Assembly (NCBI GenBank): GCA_963528625.1
Contig: CAURVQ010000003.1
Location: forward strand, 22,096 to 86,095
Reading direction: 5' to 3'
Source of the DNA: CALHVR01 sp963528625
GTDB lineage: Bacteria > Fusobacteriota > Fusobacteriia > Fusobacteriales > Leptotrichiaceae
Length of the DNA stretch: 64,000 nt
In this document: positions 57,569 to 64,000 of the stretch, one piece after another
How the letters are laid out: every line of letters begins with the position of its first letter
Position numbering within the stretch: the stretch's first letter is position 1
Made by a program: the position numbers and the translations under genes
The notes under the pieces: model-generated
What the model saw: only the letters and a program-made list of their open reading frames with translations
What the model was told of the DNA's origin: nothing
Database searches by the model: none

Positions 57569-58327
57569 TTATTTATCTAACATTCTTGATAAAAATTCTC
57601 TCGTTCTGTTATGTTCTGGATTATCAAAAATTATTTCCGGTTTATTGTCCTCAACTATAACTCCTTGGTCCATAAACACTACTCTTGTTGATACATCATG
57701 AGCAAATGCCATTTCATGTGTCACGACAATCATCGTAAGTCCTGTTTCAGCCAAATCTTTCATAACTTTTAAAACTTCTCCAACCATTTCTGGATCTAAT
57801 GCAGATGTTGGTTCATCAAATAACAATACTTCCGGCTCCATTGCCAACGCTCTAGCTATTGCAACTCTTTGTTTTTGTCCACCAGATAGTTGATTCGGTT
57901 TAGCTTTTATAAATCTTTCCATACCTACTTTTGTCAATAATTCTTTTGCAACTTTTTCAGCTTCTACTCTATTTCTCTTTAATACTTTCATTTGCCCTAT
58001 TACACAATTTTCAAGTACATTTAAGTTGTTAAATAGATTAAAAGATTGAAACACCATTCCTACTTTTTCTCTTAATTCCACTAAAGATATTTCATTTTTA
58101 ACTACATCTTTATCATGAAAAATTATTTCTCCACTTGTTGGTTTTTCTAATAAATTTATACATCTTAAAAGTGTAGACTTTCCACTTCCAGAAGAACCGA
58201 TTATACTAACAACTTCTCCTTTATGAACATTAAAATTAACATCTTTCAAAACTGTTCTTTGTCCAAAATCTTTTCTTATATTTTTTATTTGTAACACAAC
58301 TTGTTTATCGCTTTTCATCATTTCCAT
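57569..58327 (-). CDS. Polar amino-acid ABC transporter, ATP-binding protein (GlnQ-like)
   Basis: A 252-aa ATPase with Walker A GSSGSGKSTLLRCINLL, Q-loop FQSFNLF, signature LSGGQKQRVAIARAL, Walker B VLLFDEPTSALDPE and H-loop VTHEMAFAHDV. The GxSGSGKSTLLRCIN and LDPEMVGEVL patterns are typical of amino-acid importers. ATG overlaps the permease stop (TAATG). Confidence 0.96.
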   Translation of the reverse strand: MEMMKSDKQVVLQIKNIRKDFGQRTVLKDVNFNVHKGEVVSIIGSSGSGKSTLLRCINLLEKPTSGEIIFHDKDVVKNEISLVELREKVGMVFQSFNLFNNLNVLENCVIGQMKVLKRNRVEAEKVAKELLTKVGMERFIKAKPNQLSGGQKQRVAIARALAMEPEVLLFDEPTSALDPEMVGEVLKVMKDLAETGLTMIVVTHEMAFAHDVSTRVVFMDQGVIVEDNKPEIIFDNPEHNRTREFLSRMLDK

Positions 58328-59055
58328 TATACCGACACCTCTTCTTTATGATCTAAAAATTCAAAGTTTTGTGGACCATCAATTTTTTTCTCAATATATT
58401 TTAAAATTGTAGATAATGTAAATGTTAATACAAAATAAATTACACTCGTTATAATAAATACTTCATAGTATCTTGAGTAAGATCCCGCTACTGACTTAGA
58501 TAAGAAGAACAATTCCGTAACACCAATTACATTTAAAACTGATGTATCTTTTATATTTATAATAAATTCATTACCCATTGCCGGCAATATATTTCTAAAC
58601 ATTTGTGGGAAAATTATATAACGCATTTCTTGAATTTTTGTCATTCCAATAGCTTGTGCCGCTTCAAATTGTCCTTTATCTATAGATTCAACTCCACCTC
58701 TTATAATTTCACTCATATACGCTCCCGTATTAATTGAAACTATAAATAACGCTGCTGATATAGCGTTCATATTAATTCCTAAAATTTGTGAAGATCCGTA
58801 ATAAATAACCATTGATTGAACAATCATCGGTGTTCCTCTAAATATAGCAATATATATTGCAAAAATTACATTTAATATTTTTAATCCTTTATGTTCATTA
58901 CTCATATCTTTTACTAATGCAACAACTAGACCTATAAAAAATCCTACTATCGTTCCTATTAAAGATATAAACAATGTCATTAGAGTTCCTGATACAAACT
59001 GTGGCCAATTTTTACTTATAAAAAATAGTACCCAATCTAAAAAACTTTTTTCCAT
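58327..59055 (-). CDS. Polar amino-acid ABC transporter, permease
   Basis: A 242-aa HisM/GlnP-type permease with about five membrane helices, the EAA loop IEAAQAIGMTKIQEMRYIIF-like segment (residues about 145-165) and QMFRNILPAMGNEFI. Partner of the GlnQ-like ATPase. Confidence 0.95.
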   Translation of the reverse strand: MEKSFLDWVLFFISKNWPQFVSGTLMTLFISLIGTIVGFFIGLVVALVKDMSNEHKGLKILNVIFAIYIAIFRGTPMIVQSMVIYYGSSQILGINMNAISAALFIVSINTGAYMSEIIRGGVESIDKGQFEAAQAIGMTKIQEMRYIIFPQMFRNILPAMGNEFIINIKDTSVLNVIGVTELFFLSKSVAGSYSRYYEVFIITSVIYFVLTFTLSTILKYIEKKIDGPQNFEFLDHKEEVSV

Positions 59056-59078
59056 TTATCTTTTTTACTCTCTTTCTA

Positions 59079-59894
59079 TTAATTATTTAACGGTTGATTT
59101 TTAATTGCTTGCTCCATTATTTCTTTTCTTTTTTCAGGTGTTAATCCTTCTAAAATTTTATTAATTTTATTAGCTAATTCGTCATTTCCTAGTTTCATAG
59201 CTACTGATACTGAAGCTAAATCTTTATCATATGTAAATCCTTTTCCTTGCTCAAATTCAATATAAGTTAATTCAGGATTTGCTAAAGTATCTGCCATTGC
59301 TCCCGGTCTTTCAGCTACATACGCATCAATTTTTTTAGAATTTAAAGCAACTATCATTGAAGGGAAGTTTTCCATAGCTGTTTGTTTATTAACTCCATTA
59401 ATTTGATCTATTAATGTATAATGGAAAGTATTTAATTGTCCTGTAACTTTAGCTCCTGCAAAATCTTGAAGTGATTTAGCGTTTGCATATTTTCCATCTT
59501 TTCTAACAACTAAAACTATATCTGAATCATAATAAGATTTTGTAAATAATAAACTTTGTTTTCTTTCTGGAGTTGCAGTCATTCCCGCGATAACTAAGTC
59601 AACTACACCTGAATTTACAGCTGGTCCTAATAACGCATCCCATTCTGATTTTACTATTACTAAATCCTTTCCTAATCCTTTTGCTATTTCTTTTGCGATT
59701 TCTACATCATATCCACCACAATATCCACCATCAATTTTTACTCCACCATTTTTATCATCATTTTGGAACCAGTTAAACGGAGCATAACCACATTCCATTC
59801 CAACTTTTATCGTATCATTACTTGCAGTTGTTTGACCTTTCCCACAACTTATTGCTAATCCTAACATCATCATTCCTAATAAAAATTTTTTCAT
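59079..59894 (-). CDS. Amino-acid ABC transporter substrate-binding lipoprotein
   Basis: A 271-aa periplasmic-binding-protein family 3 lipoprotein. Lipobox LAISC gives cleavage before Cys17. Ligand-binding landmarks are VGMECGYAPFNW, GYDVEIAKEIAKGLG and VIAGMTATPERKQSLLFTKSYY. Polar amino acid ligand; lysine-pathway neighbours make lysine or a related amino acid possible, not proven. Confidence 0.95.
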   Translation of the reverse strand: MKKFLLGMMMLGLAISCGKGQTTASNDTIKVGMECGYAPFNWFQNDDKNGGVKIDGGYCGGYDVEIAKEIAKGLGKDLVIVKSEWDALLGPAVNSGVVDLVIAGMTATPERKQSLLFTKSYYDSDIVLVVRKDGKYANAKSLQDFAGAKVTGQLNTFHYTLIDQINGVNKQTAMENFPSMIVALNSKKIDAYVAERPGAMADTLANPELTYIEFEQGKGFTYDKDLASVSVAMKLGNDELANKINKILEGLTPEKRKEIMEQAIKNQPLNN

Positions 59895-59896
59895 AA

Positions 59897-60898
59897 TTAT
59901 AACTCTCCTCTTTTAATTAATGTTTCTGCTATTTGTATTGTATTTGTTGCTGCACCTTTTCTAATATTATCTGCAACTACCCATAAGTTTAATCCATTTT
60001 CTACAGTTTCATCTCTTCTAATTCTTCCAACATAAACTTCATCCGTATCAGCTGCTGTTATCGGCATTGGATACTCGTTATTTGCTCCATTATTTTGAAC
60101 AATAACTCCTTCTTTTTCTTCAAATTTTGTAATAACATCATCTATTTCAAATGGTTTTTCTAACTCGACATTTACTGAAACTGCATGTCCCATTCTTACT
60201 GGCACTCTAACACATGTTGCTGTAACTTTTAAATCTGGCAATGATAAAATTTTTCTAGTTTCTTCTATCATTTTTACTTCTTCCTTCGTATATCCATTTT
60301 CTAAAAATACATCAATATGTGGTAATGCGTTAAACGCTATTTGATGTGGATAATTTTTTGATGCTTCTCCTCTTAAGTTTGCATCTAAATCATCTAACCC
60401 TTTTTGTCCTGATCCTGCTACTGCTTGATATGTAGAATAAATTACTCTTTTTAATCCATAATTTTCTTGTAACACTTTTAAAACTGGCATTACTTGAATT
60501 GTAGAACAATTAGGATTTGCGATTATTCCATTGTGTTTTGCTAATGCTTCTGGATTTGCTTCAGGTACAACCAATGGTATTTCTGGATACATTCTCCAAG
60601 CACTACTATTATCTACAACTACTGCTCCTTTATCTCTAAATTTAGGTGCAAATTTTAATGAAGTCCCACCACCTGCAGAGAATAACGCTATATCTATATC
60701 CTCTCTAATATTTTCATCTTTCAATTCTATTACTGTATAATCTTTTCTATTCCAATTTATTATTTTCCCTGCCGATCTAGCCGAAGCATACAAATATAAA
60801 TTTTCTACTGGAAATTTTCTTTCTTTTAATACTTTAAGAAATGTTTGTCCAACTAACCCTGTCGCTCCAACTACAGCAACATTATACTTTTTACTCAT
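59897..60898 (-). CDS. asd: Aspartate-semialdehyde dehydrogenase
   Basis: Reduces aspartyl phosphate to aspartate semialdehyde for lysine/DAP, threonine and methionine synthesis. 333 aa: NAD(P) site VVGATGLVGQTFLKVL, SAGGGTSLKFAP, catalytic Cys in NPNCSTIQ near residue 133, and RVPVRMGHAVSV. SD AAAAGGAG. Stop is 2 nt from the lipoprotein gene, linking transport with the pathway. Confidence 0.97.
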   Translation of the reverse strand: MSKKYNVAVVGATGLVGQTFLKVLKERKFPVENLYLYASARSAGKIINWNRKDYTVIELKDENIREDIDIALFSAGGGTSLKFAPKFRDKGAVVVDNSSAWRMYPEIPLVVPEANPEALAKHNGIIANPNCSTIQVMPVLKVLQENYGLKRVIYSTYQAVAGSGQKGLDDLDANLRGEASKNYPHQIAFNALPHIDVFLENGYTKEEVKMIEETRKILSLPDLKVTATCVRVPVRMGHAVSVNVELEKPFEIDDVITKFEEKEGVIVQNNGANNEYPMPITAADTDEVYVGRIRRDETVENGLNLWVVADNIRKGAATNTIQIAETLIKRGEL

Positions 60899-60965
60899 TT
60901 TTTCTCCTTTTCTATTTATTTTTTATATTGTTCATTTTATCATACTTTTAAAAATTTTTAAAGTT

Positions 60966-61865
60966 TTATAAAGTATTTACCAATTTTAAAATACCTTTTT
61001 CTCTAAATAATTTCTCTAATTTTTCATTAGTTTTTTGTGAAGATGGTAATAAAGGAAGTCTAACATCGTCATTATCAACCATTCCCAATATTTTCATTGC
61101 AGTTTTAACCGTTACCGGATTACCTTCTATAAACATATTTCTACTTATATCATATAATTTCGTGTGTAATCCGTACGCTGTATCAAAATCTTTACTTAAA
61201 AACGAATTAATCAAATCACTCATTTCTCTAGGCATTATATTTGCAACTACTGATACAACACCTTTAGCTCCTATTGATAACATTGGTAAAATTAAATGGT
61301 CTTCTCCTGATAATATTTCAATTTTATCTCCACATAAATCTTGTATTTTTATCATTTGCTCCAAACTTCCTGTTGCTTCTTTTATTGCTACAATTTCTGG
61401 AATTTCTGATAATTTAGCTACAGTTTCAGCCTCAATATTTGTTCCTGTTCTTCCTGGAACATTATACAACATTATTGGAAATTTTGATTCCTCTGCTATT
61501 TTTTTATAATGTTCATAAAGCCCTCTTTGACTAGGTTTATTATAATACGGACAAGTACTAAGTGCTGCATCCGCTCCAAGTTCTTTAGCATATTTTGTAA
61601 GTTCTATAGCTCTATTTGTATCATTTGATCCTGCACCAGCTATTATTTTTATTTTACCTTTTGCTTCTTCAACTACAATTTTTATTACTTTTTCATGCTC
61701 TGTAAAACTTAATGTTGGTGCTTCTCCCGTTGTTCCACAAGGTACAATCCCTGCTGTTCCATTTTCTATATGCCAATTTACTAATTCTCTTATTTTTTCT
61801 TCATCTACTTCGCCAGTTGCTTTAAATGGAGTTATTAAAGCAACGTAAGAGCCTTCAAATTTCAT
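60966..61865 (-). CDS. dapA: 4-hydroxy-tetrahydrodipicolinate synthase
   Basis: Condenses pyruvate with aspartate semialdehyde, first committed step of DAP synthesis. Features: IVPCGTTGEAPTLSFTEHEK, catalytic Tyr in MLYNVPGRTGTN and Schiff-base Lys in IVAIKEATGSLEQM, GAKGVVSVVAN. About 299 aa from ATG 61865 (AGTAGGG 6 nt upstream; ATG 61871 abuts it). Confidence 0.97.
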   Translation of the reverse strand: MKFEGSYVALITPFKATGEVDEEKIRELVNWHIENGTAGIVPCGTTGEAPTLSFTEHEKVIKIVVEEAKGKIKIIAGAGSNDTNRAIELTKYAKELGADAALSTCPYYNKPSQRGLYEHYKKIAEESKFPIMLYNVPGRTGTNIEAETVAKLSEIPEIVAIKEATGSLEQMIKIQDLCGDKIEILSGEDHLILPMLSIGAKGVVSVVANIMPREMSDLINSFLSKDFDTAYGLHTKLYDISRNMFIEGNPVTVKTAMKILGMVDNDDVRLPLLPSSQKTNEKLEKLFREKGILKLVNTL

Positions 61866-61897
61866 TTTCATCCCTACTTTCTTTTAATAAAATTTAA

Positions 61898-62749
61898 TTA
61901 TCTTTCAAATAGATATATCCCTTCTGCTATTTTTTCACTTGGTCCTGTCATAAAAGCATCATAGCCTTCACCTTTATAGTCAATAATCAATCTTCCTCCT
62001 GGCACTTTCACTTTTACATTTTCATCTACATATCCAAAAATTCTTGCTAAAACTGCTGAAGCTGTAACTCCTGTCCCACAAGCTAATGTTCTTCCTGCTC
62101 CTCGTTCCCAAGTAATTACTTCCATATTATTTTTATCATTCACTTTTACAAAATTCACATTTACTTTTTTTGGAAATAATTCTAAATAATTTTCAATTTT
62201 TGATCCTAATTCATCAATATCATAATCTTGAAAATCGTTTACAAAAATTACTGAATGATCTGTTCCCATAAATATATATGAAATTTCAATTTCTTTCCCA
62301 TTTATATTAATTTTTTCTTTTAAAAATTGCTCTTTTTCAGTATTAATTAATTTTTTTATATTAAATATTGGTTTTCCCATATTTACTTTTACTAACAATT
62401 CTTCACTATTCTCTTCTGTAAAAGTTTGTATCATTAAATCTCCTGGCACCGTTTTCAAAATAAATTCATTTTTTAATTCTACTTTATTATTTTTCAAATA
62501 ATGTGCAAAACATCTTATCCCATTTCCACACATTGGTGCTTGACTTCCATCTGAATTAAAGAAAAACATAAAAGGCATATTTGCTACATACTTTAAAATA
62601 ATAAGTCCATCTGCTCCAATCCCATATCTTCTATTACATACAGATTGAGCCAACTCACTATAATCCGGTATTCCTTTTTCTATCAATTCTTTTTCATTGA
62701 CTATAATAAAATCATTTCCTGCACCATGATATTTTTCAAATCTTATCAT
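61898..62749 (-). CDS. dapF: Diaminopimelate epimerase
   Basis: Interconverts LL- and meso-diaminopimelate. 283 aa with the two catalytic cysteines in PMCGNGIRCFAH (near residue 74) and TLACGTGVTAS (near 217) and start FEKYHGAGNDFIIV. SD GGAGG. Confidence 0.97.
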   Translation of the reverse strand: MIRFEKYHGAGNDFIIVNEKELIEKGIPDYSELAQSVCNRRYGIGADGLIILKYVANMPFMFFFNSDGSQAPMCGNGIRCFAHYLKNNKVELKNEFILKTVPGDLMIQTFTEENSEELLVKVNMGKPIFNIKKLINTEKEQFLKEKININGKEIEISYIFMGTDHSVIFVNDFQDYDIDELGSKIENYLELFPKKVNVNFVKVNDKNNMEVITWERGAGRTLACGTGVTASAVLARIFGYVDENVKVKVPGGRLIIDYKGEGYDAFMTGPSEKIAEGIYLFER

Positions 62750-62789
62750 TTTTCGCCTCCAATATTATTATATTTTCATCTAAATATTT

Positions 62790-64000
62790 TTATAATTCAA
62801 ACTCTTCATCATTTCTAATTAAATCTTCAAAACTTTCTCTTTTAACTGCGACTTTTGCTTGTCCATTTTTTACAAATACTACTGCTGGTTTAGTTATTCT
62901 ATTATAATTACTTGACATCGTATAACAATATGCTCCTGTTGTTGTGACAGCAACTATATCGCCTTTTTCTGTATTTTTAGGCAATTTACCTTTTTCTATA
63001 ACAATATCTCCTGACTCACAAAGTTTCCCAGCTAAAGTAATTTCTTTCATGTTTGTATCATTTAATTTAGTTACAACTCCTGCTTCATATTCTGCTTGAT
63101 ACAATGCTGTCCTTATATTGTCAGACATTCCACCATCAATAAACACATAAGTTTTTCCACCAACTGTTTCTTTTATTCCTCCAACTTCGTACAATGTCGT
63201 TCCTGCATTTGCCACAATACTTCGCCCCGGCTCAATACAAAGTTCTTTAAACCCAATTTGATATTTAATTTCCATCGCTTCAGTATAAGTTATAATTTCT
63301 GACAAAACTTCATCTATATCTTTTGGATCGTCACCTTCTTTATAGTAAACTCCAAATCCTCCACCCATATTTACAGTATGCACTACAATACCTAATTCTT
63401 TTTTTAATTTATCTAAATATTTAAAAATTTCATCTAATGCAAATATAAAGAATGCAGATTGAAATATTTGCGAACCAATATGTGTATGAAACCCGTTAAA
63501 TTCAATATACGGACTATCATTTAATCTTTTTATTATATCAAATAAATTTTCTTGAAATAATGAAATTCCAAACTTTGATGTTAATCCAGATGTTTTTATA
63601 TAATGATGTGTGTGTGCTTCAATTCCCGGATCTATTCTTACTAAAACTGATTGTTTTTTATCTTTTTCTCTACATATTTTTTCTATTTTTTCTATTTCAT
63701 CTTCATTATCAACAACAATTGTATCAATTCCAAAATCAACTGCCATTTCAATTTCTTCTATAGTTTTATTATTTCCATGTAAATGTACTCTTTCCATTGG
63801 AAATCCTGCTTTATACGCAGTAAACATTTCTCCACCTGATACAGTATCTAAATCTAATCCCTTTGAATTAATTAATTTTGCCATTCCTGTCGTTAAAAAC
63901 GCTTTACCAGCATAAGCTATTCTTGTATCAAATCTTGTTGACTTAAAAGCATTTTTCATCTTATCTATTGTAGTTTCTATTAATTCTTGATCCATTACAT
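62790..64000 (-). CDS. lysA: Diaminopimelate decarboxylase, 5' end cut by window
   Basis: PLP enzyme converting meso-DAP to lysine. About 401 visible residues; the first about 15-25 lie beyond the window. PLP Lys in IAYAGKAFL, LDTVSGGEM, HTHIGSQI, NMGGGFGVYY, EPGRSIVANAG, CESGD and GAYCYTMSSNYN. With dapF, dapA and asd it forms a lysine operon; dapB is not in view, and the operon promoter or riboswitch would lie outside. Confidence 0.95.
   Translation of the reverse strand, partial: VMDQELIETTIDKMKNAFKSTRFDTRIAYAGKAFLTTGMAKLINSKGLDLDTVSGGEMFTAYKAGFPMERVHLHGNNKTIEEIEMAVDFGIDTIVVDNEDEIEKIEKICREKDKKQSVLVRIDPGIEAHTHHYIKTSGLTSKFGISLFQENLFDIIKRLNDSPYIEFNGFHTHIGSQIFQSAFFIFALDEIFKYLDKLKKELGIVVHTVNMGGGFGVYYKEGDDPKDIDEVLSEIITYTEAMEIKYQIGFKELCIEPGRSIVANAGTTLYEVGGIKETVGGKTYVFIDGGMSDNIRTALYQAEYEAGVVTKLNDTNMKEITLAGKLCESGDIVIEKGKLPKNTEKGDIVAVTTTGAYCYTMSSNYNRITKPAVVFVKNGQAKVAVKRESFEDLIRNDEEFEL

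Noticed and set aside
60899..60965. Lysine riboswitch ahead of asd/dapA
   Set aside because: The gaps are short and AT-rich with no conserved structure; the operon begins beyond the window.

Overview
The window is about 27-30% GC and reads as a Fusobacteriota chromosome, most likely a member of the Leptotrichiaceae (Leptotrichia, Sneathia or Streptobacillus type). This rests on base composition, protein flavour and the presence of a meso-DAP/lysine operon; no 16S or other decisive marker is present, so genus is inference.

Left host flank (1-11,183). All genes are on the minus strand. The core is a glmU-prs-tsaC-hypothetical-GspE ATPase operon behind a clear sigma-70 promoter, with DUF2721, TtcA-like and TPR genes upstream and two HAD phosphatases and an HMA2-like protein downstream. 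A type II restriction-modification pair (1,533-3,672) has been inserted between the two HAD genes. It is bracketed by a perfect 44-bp direct repeat that regenerates the 3' end of one HAD gene.

Prophage (11,184-56,450, 45.2 kb). A temperate myovirus-type phage sits in the 3' end of tRNA-Arg(TCG), bounded by 27-bp att repeats. From the right end inward (plus strand): int, a small Xis-like protein, RecT, a DUF1351 protein, a YqaJ exonuclease and small early genes, driven by a promoter next to a CI/S24 repressor. Leftward (minus strand) there is an early operon with a replisome organiser carrying four palindromic iterons beside an AT-rich tract (probable origin), a helicase-loader-like gene, a RusA-like resolvase and nucleotide-metabolism genes. 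Next come an XRE-led two-gene cassette and three tiny ORFs. A promoter and structured leader then precede the late operon: ParB-like, methyltransferase, terminases, portal, capsid, head-tail genes, sheath, tube, frameshifted tail chaperone, tape measure (split by an in-frame stop), baseplate, tail fibre, M15 endolysin and holin candidate.

The prophage carries many accessory cassettes with their own promoters. These are AbiF with an upstream structured RNA, RelBE, a 200-aa membrane protein, a type-III-like toxin with a two-repeat RNA, and several plus-strand genes embedded in the leftward operon. The first three are each inserted between the two arms of the same recurring terminator hairpin, and a fourth, empty copy of that hairpin is present. 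That is the most unusual structural signal in the window.

Right host flank (56,433-64,000). tRNA-Arg and tRNA-Leu(CAA), a SurA/PrsA-like protein, a polar amino-acid ABC transporter, and the lysA(partial)-dapF-dapA-asd genes of lysine/diaminopimelate synthesis, all on the minus strand. No insertion sequences, rRNA genes or true CRISPR arrays were seen.
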